Source: an uncultured Eubacteriales bacterium (GTDB lineage: Bacteria; Bacillota_A; Clostridia; Christensenellales; Aristaeellaceae). From it: DNA of 8,349 nucleotides. Below the pieces are notes generated by a model that was not told the DNA's origin, searched no databases, and saw only the letters and a list, made by a program, of their open reading frames with translations. The translations under genes and the position numbers were made by a program. Every line of letters starts with the position of its first letter. Position 1 is the first letter of the stretch. The stretch lies in contig CADCQZ010000244.1 of assembly GCA_902803675.1 (NCBI GenBank), positions 1-8,349 on the forward strand, read 5' to 3'. Shown one piece after another: positions 1 to 5,899 of this stretch.

Positions 1-675
1 CAGACCCGCCGCTGGAACCCGAAGATGGCTCCGTACATCTTCACCGAGCGCAACGGCATCTACATCATCGACCTGCAGAAGACCGTCCGCAAAGTCGAGG
101 AAGCGTACATGTTCGTCCGCAACCTGTCCATGGAAGGCAAGAGCATCCTGTTCGTCGGCACGAAGAAGCAGGCCCAGGAGAGCATCGAAGCCGAGGCGAA
201 GCGCTGCAATCAGTACTATGTGAACAACCGCTGGCTGGGCGGCATGCTCACCAACTTCCGCACCATCCGTTCCCGCGTCGAGCGTCTCAACGAGATCGAC
301 AAAATGGAGCAGAACGGCCAGTTCGAACTGCTGCCCAAGAAGGAAGTCGTTCAGCTGCAGCATGAGCGTGAGAAGCTGGAAGCCAACCTCGGCGGTATCC
401 GCGAGATGAAGCAGCTGCCCGGCGCTCTGTTCGTCGTGGACCCCCGCAAAGAGCACATCGCCGTGTCTGAGGCCCGCACCCTGGGCATCCCGCTCGTCGC
501 GCTCGTGGACACCAACTGCGACCCCGATGAGATCGACTATGTGATCCCCGGCAACGACGACGCGATCCGTGCCGTGAAGCTGATCGCCGGCAAGATGGCC
601 GATGCGGTCCTGGAAGGCCGTCAGGGCATGCAGGACGGGGATGACGAATCCGCCGCTCCCGCCGCGGAAGCCTGA
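1..675 (+). CDS. rpsB: 30S ribosomal protein S2, 5' end outside the window
   Basis: Ribosomal protein S2 sits on the solvent side of the small subunit and, with S1, takes part in mRNA binding. The reading frame is open from base 1, so the start lies upstream. The first visible residues [14 protein letters not shown] match the family's conserved (H)QT-x-x-WNPKM segment, so only about 18-20 residues are missing. Further S2 landmarks follow: [38 protein letters not shown] and [13 protein letters not shown]. The visible part has 224 residues against a family norm of about 240. It ends in an acidic, alanine-rich tail ([13 protein letters not shown]), which is a common variable region. The next gene, tsf, begins 45 bases later, the usual rpsB-tsf order, and the two are surely co-transcribed. 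The promoter is out of view. Identification is certain. Confidence 0.98.
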   Translation, partial: QTRRWNPKMAPYIFTERNGIYIIDLQKTVRKVEEAYMFVRNLSMEGKSILFVGTKKQAQESIEAEAKRCNQYYVNNRWLGGMLTNFRTIRSRVERLNEIDKMEQNGQFELLPKKEVVQLQHEREKLEANLGGIREMKQLPGALFVVDPRKEHIAVSEARTLGIPLVALVDTNCDPDEIDYVIPGNDDAIRAVKLIAGKMADAVLEGRQGMQDGDDESAAPAAEA

Positions 676-705
676 TCAGGGAACTGACCAATCAACAGAT
701 CATTC

Positions 706-712
706 AGGAGGT
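706..712 (+). promoter_or_regulatory. Ribosome binding site of tsf
   Basis: AGGAGGT lies 8 bases before the ATG at 721. This near-perfect anti-16S match suits a highly expressed translation factor and confirms the start. Confidence 0.9.
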
Positions 713-720
713 AATATACG

Positions 721-1377
721 ATGGCTGAAGTTACTGCCGCGATGGTAAAAGAACTGCGTGAGCGCACCCAGGCTGGTATGATGGACTGCAAAAAGGCTCT
801 GGTGGAGTGCGGTGCCGATATGGAAAAGGCGATCGCTTATCTGCGTGAAAAGGGCCTGGCGGCCGCGGCCAAGAAGGCCGGCCGTGTAGCCAGCGAAGGC
901 GCTGTCGCGAGCTATATCCACATGGGCGGGAAGATCGGCGTACTGGTCGAGGTCAACTGCGAGACTGACTTCGTCGCCAAGTCCGATACCTTCAAGGATC
1001 TGTGCCACGACGTGGCTCTGCAGATCGCCGCGAGCAATCCCCTGTGCGTGAACAAGGAAGACGTTCCCCAGGCCGAGCTCGAAAAGGAAAGGGAGATCCT
1101 CCGCCAGCAGGCGCTCAACGAGGGCAAGCCCGAAAAGATCATCGAGCGCATGGTGGAAGGCCGCATCGAGAAGTACTATAAAGAGAACGTGCTGATGGAG
1201 CAGGCTTTCGTCAAGAATCCCGACATCAACATCGCCACCCGTGTGAACGAGGCCACCCTGGCCACCGGCGAAAAGATCTCCATCCGCCGTTTCGTCCGCT
1301 TTGAGTGCGGCGAAGGCCTGGAGAAAAAGTCCGGCAACCTGGCCGAAGAGATCGCCCAGATGACCAAGAAGGACTGA
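721..1377 (+). CDS. tsf: Translation elongation factor Ts, short form
   Basis: EF-Ts is the cytosolic nucleotide exchange factor that releases GDP from EF-Tu. The N-terminal UBA-like helical domain is clear in residues 1-50 ([20 protein letters not shown], then YLREKGL). The EF-Tu-contacting TDFVAK element lies at about residues 82-87, where the Asp-Phe pair disturbs the Mg2+ site of EF-Tu. A C-terminal module ([20 protein letters not shown]) ends the protein. At 218 residues it is shorter than the E. coli (283) or B. subtilis (293) proteins and close to the compact, single-core type known from Thermus and many Clostridia. It is therefore not truncated. The start is fixed by AGGAGGT at 706-712. 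It follows rpsB, and a hairpin terminator at 1399-1423 comes 21 bases after its stop codon. Confidence 0.97.
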   Translation: MAEVTAAMVKELRERTQAGMMDCKKALVECGADMEKAIAYLREKGLAAAAKKAGRVASEGAVASYIHMGGKIGVLVEVNCETDFVAKSDTFKDLCHDVALQIAASNPLCVNKEDVPQAELEKEREILRQQALNEGKPEKIIERMVEGRIEKYYKENVLMEQAFVKNPDINIATRVNEATLATGEKISIRRFVRFECGEGLEKKSGNLAEEIAQMTKKD

Positions 1378-1398
1378 CGAAAATAACGATCACAGATC

Positions 1399-1423
1399 AA
1401 AAAGCGGCTTCGTGCCGCTTTTT
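1399..1423 (+). terminator. Intrinsic-terminator-like hairpin between tsf and pyrH
   Basis: A perfect 10-bp inverted repeat, AAAAAGCGGC / GCCGCTTTTT, surrounds the 5-base loop TTCGT. The run of five T forms the 3' arm and pairs with the five A on the 5' side, so it could work in either direction. It lies only 17 bases before the pyrH start, leaving no room for a promoter after it. Transcription of pyrH therefore probably depends on read-through, making this a candidate internal attenuator that lowers pyrH output relative to rpsB-tsf. This role is an inference; the hairpin itself is plain in the sequence. Confidence 0.8.
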
Positions 1424-1430
1424 GAATAAT

Positions 1431-1435
1431 GGGGG
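1431..1435 (+). promoter_or_regulatory. Weak ribosome site that decides the pyrH start
   Basis: GGGGG ends 5 bases before the ATG at 1441. It is poorer than the AGGAGG sites of tsf and of the acetyltransferase gene, consistent with lower expression. The alternative ATG at 1429 has only the T-rich terminator arm upstream. Confidence 0.55.
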
Positions 1436-1440
1436 TTTTT

Positions 1441-2145
1441 ATGGCTTATCAGCGTGTTTTGCTCAAGCTCAGCGGGGAGATGCTGGGCAGGGACGGCATC
1501 CTGTTCGATCACGGCATGATCGACCGGGTGGCCAAGGTCCTGGTATCCGCCGCGGGCCGCGGCCTGGCGGTGGGCGTGGTGATCGGTGCCGGCAATATCT
1601 GGCGGGGCCGTCAGGGCACCGGGATGGACGCGGTGACCGCGGATCATATGGGCATGCTGGGCACCGTGATCAACTGCCTTTATATGCGTGACGCCGTGGA
1701 ACGCGCCGGGGGGAACGTCAAACTGTACTCCGCTTTCGGGATCGAACATATCGCCGAGAGCTACGCGCCGCACCTGGCCGCGCAGGCGATGACGCCGGGG
1801 CGGATCGTCCTTTTGGCCGGCGGCACGGGCAATCCCTTCTTTTCCACCGATACAGGCGTCGTCCTGCGCGCGGTGGAGCTGAACGCCGATGTGCTGCTCA
1901 TGGCCAAGAATATCGACGGGGTGTACTCCGCCGATCCGAAGGTGGATCCTGCCGCCGAGCTCATCCGCAGGATCTCCTACAGCGAGGCGATCAAAAGGAA
2001 CCTGCGGGTGATGGACCAGGCCGCTTTCTGCATCTGCAGGGATCAGCGTCTCCGGGAGGTCAGGGTGTTCAAGCTGGATGAGCCGGAGAATATCCTGAAA
2101 GTGCTGGACGGGGACGACCGGGGCACCACATTGTATCCGGACTGA
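1441..2145 (+). CDS. pyrH: UMP kinase (uridylate kinase)
   Basis: The bacterial hexameric UMP kinase of the amino-acid-kinase fold makes UDP from UMP with ATP in the cytosol, a step in pyrimidine synthesis. Signatures from the ATG at 1441 are the N-terminal LLKLSGE (7-13), the glycine loop GAGNIWRG (49-56), the UMP-contacting DHMGMLGT (68-75) and MRD, the GTGNPFFSTD loop (128-137), and DGVYSADPKVDP near 160. The length of 234 residues matches the family (about 235-241). An in-frame ATG at 1429 would add MGVF, but it sits directly after the terminator stem and has no ribosome site. The ATG at 1441 has GGGGG 5 bases upstream and gives the typical M-x-Y-x-RVLLKLSGE start. One small oddity is that the glycine loop reads GAGN where GGGN is usual. 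The gene is third in the rpsB-tsf-pyrH cluster, but frr does not follow. Confidence 0.96.
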   Translation: MAYQRVLLKLSGEMLGRDGILFDHGMIDRVAKVLVSAAGRGLAVGVVIGAGNIWRGRQGTGMDAVTADHMGMLGTVINCLYMRDAVERAGGNVKLYSAFGIEHIAESYAPHLAAQAMTPGRIVLLAGGTGNPFFSTDTGVVLRAVELNADVLLMAKNIDGVYSADPKVDPAAELIRRISYSEAIKRNLRVMDQAAFCICRDQRLREVRVFKLDEPENILKVLDGDDRGTTLYPD

Positions 2146-2210
2146 ACATAATGCCTCAGGGCCGGCTCTCCGCCGGTATCCGGGCATGAGCGGATTCCAG
2201 ATATTACCAT

Positions 2211-2237
2211 AAGGCGCGTCCTTGGACGGCGCCTTTT
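2211..2237 (+). terminator. Rho-independent terminator after pyrH
   Basis: AAGGCGC-GTC pairs with GAC-(G)-GCGCCTT around the loop CTTG, an 10-bp stem with one bulged G at 2228 or 2229. It ends in TTTT. It comes 65 bases after the pyrH stop and marks the end of the rpsB-tsf-pyrH transcript, so dnaA needs its own promoter. Confidence 0.82.
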
Positions 2238-2294
2238 CAATTGATGAAAAAAACCTTGAATATTTTATTAAAAAGATTTAAGTATTTCTTTTTT
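2235..2294. other. Strongly AT-rich block upstream of dnaA
   Basis: By direct count only 9 of 60 bases are G or C, in a window that is otherwise clearly GC-rich. It contains an A7 run, TATTTTATTAAAAAG and a T-run next to GCCGGC. It may be a curved or easily melted element (an upstream promoter element or, less likely, a duplex-unwinding element). TTGATG at 2241 and TTGAAT at 2256 could act as -35 hexamers, but no good -10 stands at the right distance. Function unknown. Confidence 0.5.
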
Positions 2295-2347
2295 GCCGGC
2301 GGACATCCGGAGATCAGAACAATTTGTAGGGGCCCTGTCCGCCGCGC

Positions 2348-2365
2348 GGCACTATCGATTGTGCC
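2348..2365. promoter_or_regulatory. 18-bp dyad, possible operator or hairpin
   Basis: GGCACTATCGATTGTGCC is a palindrome apart from one T/T pair: 16 of 18 positions are symmetric about the ATCGAT core. It lies 43 bases before the -35 of the dnaA promoter candidate. It is enclosed by a second inverted repeat, GGGGC (2329-2333) with GCCCC (2370-2374), and a third pair, TCCGCC (2338-2343) with GGCGGA (2390-2395), overlaps it. The symmetry suggests a dimeric regulator site or a cruciform. No known operator consensus was recognised. Confidence 0.45.
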
Positions 2366-2408
2366 ACTTGCCCCGGGGCCCGCGGATCGGGCGGAAAGGC
2401 CGGCTTTC

Positions 2409-2437
2409 TTGATTTTTTCCGCCCTTTCTGCTAACAT
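2409..2437 (+). promoter_or_regulatory. Candidate sigma-A promoter of dnaA
   Basis: TTGATT (2409-2414) and TAACAT (2432-2437) are separated by 17 bases, and TGC directly before the -10 hexamer gives an extended -10. Each hexamer matches the consensus at 4 of 6 positions. Transcription would start near 2444, leaving a leader of about 78 bases. It is well placed after the pyrH terminator. Confidence 0.55.
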
Positions 2438-2506
2438 ACTTCTGCGATCAGTGAGATCCATTTTGTGTCGTTCGTATGGCCCCCGGAGGGCTTTCATCAT
2501 TTCAGC

Positions 2507-2513
2507 AGGGGAG
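2507..2513 (+). promoter_or_regulatory. Ribosome binding site that sets a UUG start for dnaA
   Basis: AGGGGAG lies 8 bases before TTG at 2522. The in-frame GTG at 2465 has no such site, and the 19 residues it would add do not resemble DnaA. Confidence 0.75.
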
Positions 2514-2521
2514 CGTTTTCT

Positions 2522-3838
2522 TTGGATAAGGATCAGCTTTGGGAAAAAGCGTGTGTATTCATGCGCAGTGAAATGACATCCGTCACCTATGATACGTGGA
2601 TCGCTTCCGCGCTCAGGCCGCTGGCTTTCACCGGGGACCAGATGATCATCGAGGCGATGACGGATTTTTATTTTCAGTTCGTTTCCGGCCGTTATCTGCC
2701 GCTGATCGAGAATGCCCTGGAAAAGGCCGCCGGCCGCCGGATACACGCCGAACTGATGGACCCGGAACGGGCGAAGAAATACCGTGCCCGCCGGGACAGC
2801 GCTCCTGTGCAGGAATCGACGCTGAATCCCAAATACACCTTTGAATCCTTCGTGGTGGGGAACAACAACCGTTTTGCCCACGCGGCCTCTCTCGCCGTGG
2901 CGGAGTCTCCGGCGGGCGCGTACAATCCCCTGTTCATCTACGGCGGTGTCGGCCTGGGGAAGACCCATCTGCTCCACGCGATCGGCCATTTTGCCCTGTC
3001 CCAGAAGCCGGAGCTCAAGGTGCGCTATGTCACCACCGAGACCTTTACCAACGAGATGATCGCGGCGATCCAGTCCAGGACCACCCAGGAATTCCGGGCG
3101 AAATACCGCACCATCGACATCCTTCTGGTGGATGACATCCAGTTCCTCGTGGGCCGTGAAGCCACCCAGGAGGAGTTTTTCCACACCTTCAACGATCTCC
3201 ACTCCGCCGGGAAACAGATCGTGCTTTCCTCGGACAAGCCGCCCAAGGAGATCCCAAAGCTGGCGGAGCGCCTGCGTTCCCGGTTCGAATGGGGGCTGGT
3301 GGCCGATATCGCCAAACCCGATCTGGACACCCGGTACGAGATCCTGCGCCGCAAAACGGAAAACGACGGCATCACGGTACCGCCGGATGTGCTGCGTCTG
3401 GTGGCGGAAAAGATATCCAGCAATATCCGTGAGCTTGAAGGCGCGCTGACGCGCCTGGTGGCCTATTCCTCCCTGACGGGGAGGACCATCGATACCGCCC
3501 TGGCGGAAACAGCCTTGAAGGATACCTTCGCGGCCTCCGCCCCGCGGAACATCACCTGCGAGGACGTGATCGGCGCCGTGTCGGTGTATTACAACGTGCC
3601 GGTGGAGGATATCACGGGCATCAAGCGCAACAAAGAAGTCATCCTGCCCAGGCAGATGGCCATGTATCTGTGCCGCGAGATGGTGGAGATGTCTCTGGAG
3701 ATGATCGGGCGTTCCTTCAAGAGGGATCACACGACGGTCATGCACGCCTGTCAGAAGATCAGCCAGGAGATCCAGAATTCCAAGCCGCTGTTCTACGCGG
3801 CGGACGATCTGAAAAAGCAGCTCCAGGACAGGGGCTGA
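2522..3838 (+). CDS. dnaA: Chromosomal replication initiator DnaA
   Basis: DnaA is the AAA+ protein that binds oriC, melts it and loads the helicase; it is also a transcription factor. From the UUG at 2522 it has 438 residues (B. subtilis 446). Domain I is seen in residues 1-80 (QLWEKA, YDTWI), followed by a short basic linker. The AAA+ core begins at YTFESFVVGNNNRFA (105-119), with Walker A GGVGLGKT (141-148), Walker B ILLVDD (200-205), sensor I around SSDKPP (236-241), the arginine-finger segment RLRSRF (finger about R254) and sensor II NIRELEGALTRL. Domain IV carries PRQMAM and the signature RDHTTVMHA (401-409). An oddity is that the usual F-G-G-R-D loop before the signature reads F-K-R-D, one residue shorter. 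It lies outside the normal dnaA-dnaN context, after pyrH, and 28 bases before an acetyltransferase gene. It could be a second or relocated copy. Confidence 0.95.
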   Translation: MDKDQLWEKACVFMRSEMTSVTYDTWIASALRPLAFTGDQMIIEAMTDFYFQFVSGRYLPLIENALEKAAGRRIHAELMDPERAKKYRARRDSAPVQESTLNPKYTFESFVVGNNNRFAHAASLAVAESPAGAYNPLFIYGGVGLGKTHLLHAIGHFALSQKPELKVRYVTTETFTNEMIAAIQSRTTQEFRAKYRTIDILLVDDIQFLVGREATQEEFFHTFNDLHSAGKQIVLSSDKPPKEIPKLAERLRSRFEWGLVADIAKPDLDTRYEILRRKTENDGITVPPDVLRLVAEKISSNIRELEGALTRLVAYSSLTGRTIDTALAETALKDTFAASAPRNITCEDVIGAVSVYYNVPVEDITGIKRNKEVILPRQMAMYLCREMVEMSLEMIGRSFKRDHTTVMHACQKISQEIQNSKPLFYAADDLKKQLQDRG

Positions 3839-3854
3839 CACATACAGTCACTTT

Positions 3855-3860
3855 AGGAGG
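3855..3860 (+). promoter_or_regulatory. Ribosome binding site of the acetyltransferase gene
   Basis: AGGAGG stands 6 bases before ATG 3867, within the 28-base gap after dnaA. This supports the start and co-transcription with dnaA. Confidence 0.85.
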
Positions 3861-3866
3861 AGCTTC

Positions 3867-4916
3867 ATGTATATCAGGCAGTGCGTACGGACGGATCTGC
3901 CGGGGATCGCCGCGGTCTGGAACGCCTCGGTCAGGGATCATGAGGTGGTCTACTTTCCCATGGACGAAGCGGCCCTTGAGGCGAAGTTCTGGCTCGATCC
4001 CAGCTTCGATCCCGCTTATTGCTTTGTGGCCGAGGACGCCGGTGAGGTCGTAGGCTTCATCATCGGCATCTGCCAGAAGAGATTCCTGAACGGTGAGGAC
4101 GCTTTCAATACGCCCGGCTATCTCAACAGCGTGTTCGTCAGGCGCGACCATCGCAGGGCCGGCGTCGGTACGGCGCTGATGGACGCCATGACGGACGCTT
4201 TCAGGCGCGCGGGCAAGACCACGGTCGCCGTCAACAACAACGACCCCGTCAACCTGAGCTGGACCATCCCCACCTCTCCGGGACACGACCACAACAACGC
4301 CCCGGGCGTGGATGAGGACTGCCCGGGATTTGAGTTCCTGAAAGCCCTGGGATTTACCGTGACGGACAGGGAGATCGCTCTCTACCTGCCCCTTGAGGAG
4401 TATAAGCCCTGGCCGGGGATGGAAGAGGCGAGGCAGCGCCTGCTTCGGGAAGGGATCTATACCGGCCGCTTCATCCCGGATCATTTCCCGGATTACGACA
4501 GGATCTGCGACCGGGTGGGGAGCGAATACTGGCGCAGCGTCATCGCAAGCGAGATGGCCTGCTACCGGGAAAACAGGCCCTGCACGGATCCCCGGTACCT
4601 GCCGGACGGGCGGATCCCTTCGGGTCCGCGTCCCCTTCTGGTGGCGGAACACGAGGGCCATATCGTCGGCTTTACCGGCCCGGTGGATCTCCAGAAGAGC
4701 GGGCGGGGCTGGTTCACCGGCATCTTCACCGATCCCATGTATGAAAAGCGGAGCATCGCGTCCGTGCTCTTTCACCTGCTGATGCGGGAATTCATCCTGG
4801 AGGGCGCTTCTTTCAGCAGTATTTTCACCGGCATTGAGAATCACGCTCAGAAGATCTATCTGAGGGCGGGCTTCAGGATCGTGCGCACTTTCAGTGCCAT
4901 GAAAAAAGAGATCTGA
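3867..4916 (+). CDS. Tandem-domain GNAT N-acetyltransferase, substrate unknown
   Basis: GNAT enzymes move an acetyl group from acetyl-CoA to an amine. This 349-residue cytosolic protein holds two GNAT folds. In the N-terminal one (about 1-170) the acetyl-CoA loop R-R-A-G-V-G-T-A is intact at 96-103, after the strand LNSVFV. An Asn-rich strand end (NNND, 123-126) and a Pro/Gly/His/Asn loop around PGHDHNNAPGVD (138-149) follow, then FLKALGF. PGVD followed by a helix and GF is seen in other GNAT proteins. The C-terminal fold (about 230-349) keeps LLVAEHEGHIVGF, GIFTDP and YLRAGF, but its CoA loop reads EKRSIAS (293-299), without the expected glycines, so it is probably structural or weakly active. 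No signal peptide or membrane segment is seen. It lies 28 bases after dnaA and is followed by a terminator. I cannot assign a substrate. A small-molecule or antibiotic acetylase and a protein acetylase are both possible. Confidence 0.85.
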   Translation: MYIRQCVRTDLPGIAAVWNASVRDHEVVYFPMDEAALEAKFWLDPSFDPAYCFVAEDAGEVVGFIIGICQKRFLNGEDAFNTPGYLNSVFVRRDHRRAGVGTALMDAMTDAFRRAGKTTVAVNNNDPVNLSWTIPTSPGHDHNNAPGVDEDCPGFEFLKALGFTVTDREIALYLPLEEYKPWPGMEEARQRLLREGIYTGRFIPDHFPDYDRICDRVGSEYWRSVIASEMACYRENRPCTDPRYLPDGRIPSGPRPLLVAEHEGHIVGFTGPVDLQKSGRGWFTGIFTDPMYEKRSIASVLFHLLMREFILEGASFSSIFTGIENHAQKIYLRAGFRIVRTFSAMKKEI

Positions 4917-4942
4917 TCTGCTCCGTCTGCAGGCTCAATAAC

Positions 4943-4979
4943 AAAATGCTTCGCGGCAGCGCCGTCGAAGCATTTTTTT
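4943..4979. terminator. Strong terminator between converging operons
   Basis: AAAATGCTTCG pairs with CGAAGCATTTT (11 bp). The stem continues as CGGC/GCCG around an AGC loop, with one bulged T at 4965, for 15 bp in all, and ends in a run of seven T on the plus strand. It terminates the dnaA-acetyltransferase transcript. Read on the minus strand the stem is followed by TTTTGTTATT, so it may also stop the transcript of the kinase gene arriving from the other side. Confidence 0.88.
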
Positions 4980-5008
4980 GTATGATCGTCTGATCCCTTT
5001 TCCGGCCG

Positions 5009-5887
5009 TCAGGGCTGTGGATCGGGGGAGAGAGGTTCGAGAGGGATCGAGCCGTGGAAGGCCGTCCATTCCTCGTCGGATGTCACTTCGAGGCTGCCGC
5101 CGCGGCTGGTGAATACCTGGCGCACGATGTACAGTCCCATGCCCCTGCCTTTGCCTTTGCCGGAAAAACCGGCTTCGAAGATCGCGTCCTGCATTTTCTT
5201 CGGGATCTGCGGGCCGTTGTTGCCGACGGTCACCTTGAACTGGCCCTTCTCTTCCTCCATGATGACCTGGATGGTGCCGTGCCGTGTGTGGGACAGGGCG
5301 TCCATGGCGTTGTCGATCAGGTTGGACAGTACGCGGCACAGCTCCCACTCGGGGAGGGGCATGTCGTTGTTCAGGCCGATCACATCCGCCTTGAGCAGGA
5401 TGTTTTTCTGCCGCGCCTCTTCCGTCTTGACCATGATCAGGGCGTTCACCGCGGGGCTGGCGGTCTTCAGGCTCTGGCCCATGGTGCGGATATCGCCGTT
5501 CAGGTCGCGGATATACTTCAGGGCGTCGTCATATTCCTCGAGCTCCACGAGCCCGGATATCACCTGCAGGTGATTGCGGAAATCATGGCGCTGGGCCCGC
5601 AGGGCCTTGTTGAGCTCTTCCACGTACTGGACGGTCTGGGTCAGCCCCTGGACGGTGTAGTGCATCCGGAAGGTGGCGGCCGCCTCTATGATGTCCAGCA
5701 CCGCGCCGAGAGTCACGATCGCGAACAGCACCAGCACCGCGGCGATCTCCACCGGCTCCGCGTCGGCGCTCTTTGGCCCGAACAGGATGTACACCGCGGC
5801 CGCACCGGCGCAGAGGATCTGGAGGCTGTTGATGATGATGGCGTATATGGACGCTTTTTTGACCGGCGTCGTGTTCTGTTCTTTCAC
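5009..5887 (-). CDS. Sensor histidine kinase, Spo0B/CitA-type DHp with GHKL ATPase
   Basis: A 292-residue membrane kinase that should autophosphorylate and pass phosphate to a response regulator. Two hydrophobic segments (about 14-36 and 46-67) are joined by only about ten residues (GPKSADAEP), so there is no extracytoplasmic sensing domain. A helical linker leads to the H-box RHDFRNHLQVISGL, with phosphoacceptor His101. The ATPase domain has the N-box SNLIDNAMDA (188-197), the G1-like NNGPQIP (223-229) and the G2 box GRGMGLYIV (247-255), all apparently intact. The H-box resembles those of the CitA/DcuS, NatK and AgrC-like kinases. The start is GTG at 5887, with AAGGGAG (5893-5899) overlapping the dnaE stop codon; the 10-base gap implies co-transcription and translational coupling with dnaE. 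No response regulator gene is in view, and the convergent terminator lies directly downstream. Signal and target are unknown. Confidence 0.9.
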   Translation of the reverse strand: MKEQNTTPVKKASIYAIIINSLQILCAGAAAVYILFGPKSADAEPVEIAAVLVLFAIVTLGAVLDIIEAAATFRMHYTVQGLTQTVQYVEELNKALRAQRHDFRNHLQVISGLVELEEYDDALKYIRDLNGDIRTMGQSLKTASPAVNALIMVKTEEARQKNILLKADVIGLNNDMPLPEWELCRVLSNLIDNAMDALSHTRHGTIQVIMEEEKGQFKVTVGNNGPQIPKKMQDAIFEAGFSGKGKGRGMGLYIVRQVFTSRGGSLEVTSDEEWTAFHGSIPLEPLSPDPQP

Positions 5888-5892
5888 GTAGG

Positions 5893-5899
5893 CTCCCTT
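5893..5899 (-). promoter_or_regulatory. Ribosome site of the kinase gene, overlapping the dnaE stop
   Basis: Read on the minus strand, TAAGGGAG contains both the last codon of dnaE (TAA, 5900-5898) and the AAGGGAG site 5 bases before GTG 5887. This supports the GUG start and coupling to dnaE translation. Confidence 0.75.

Larger units (their letters stand above)
2146..2521. other. 376-base intergenic region between pyrH and dnaA
   Basis: In order, this gap holds: a short GC-rich stretch with no clear function (2146-2210); the pyrH terminator (2211-2237); a block with only 9 G or C in 60 bases (2235-2294); a GC-rich stretch with nested inverted repeats (2295-2400); a promoter candidate (2409-2437); and a leader with a small GCCC/GGGC hairpin (2479-2491) ahead of the dnaA ribosome site. 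No match to the DnaA box TTATNCACA was seen on either strand by eye. An open frame starting near 2241 has no ribosome site, runs into the start of dnaA and looks like no known protein, so I do not call a gene here. Confidence 0.7.

Noticed and set aside
914..922. ATATCCACA inside tsf, one mismatch from a DnaA box
   Set aside because: It is a single copy in coding sequence, encodes conserved residues, and has no neighbouring boxes, so chance is the best explanation.
2348..2400. GC-rich repeats as a riboswitch or leader RNA of dnaA
   Set aside because: The best promoter candidate lies downstream at 2409-2437, so this segment would not be in the main dnaA transcript. No riboswitch core was recognised.
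2465..2521. Longer dnaA start at GTG 2465
   Set aside because: There is no ribosome site and the extra residues do not look like DnaA domain I, whereas TTG 2522 has AGGGGAG at ideal spacing.
2241..2576. Plus-strand open frame of 111 codons in the pyrH-dnaA gap
   Set aside because: It has no ribosome site, starts inside the AT-rich block, overlaps the first codons of dnaA in another frame, and its Arg/Pro/Ala-rich product resembles nothing known.
2237..3841. Long minus-strand open frame opposite dnaA (534 codons)
   Set aside because: It is a shadow of the GC-rich dnaA coding sequence. Its His/Gly/Arg-rich composition is typical of antisense frames and it shows no family motif.
5016..5024. 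TGTGGATCG, a partial match to the reverse DnaA box
   Set aside because: It has two mismatches and lies inside the 3' end of the kinase coding region. It is isolated.
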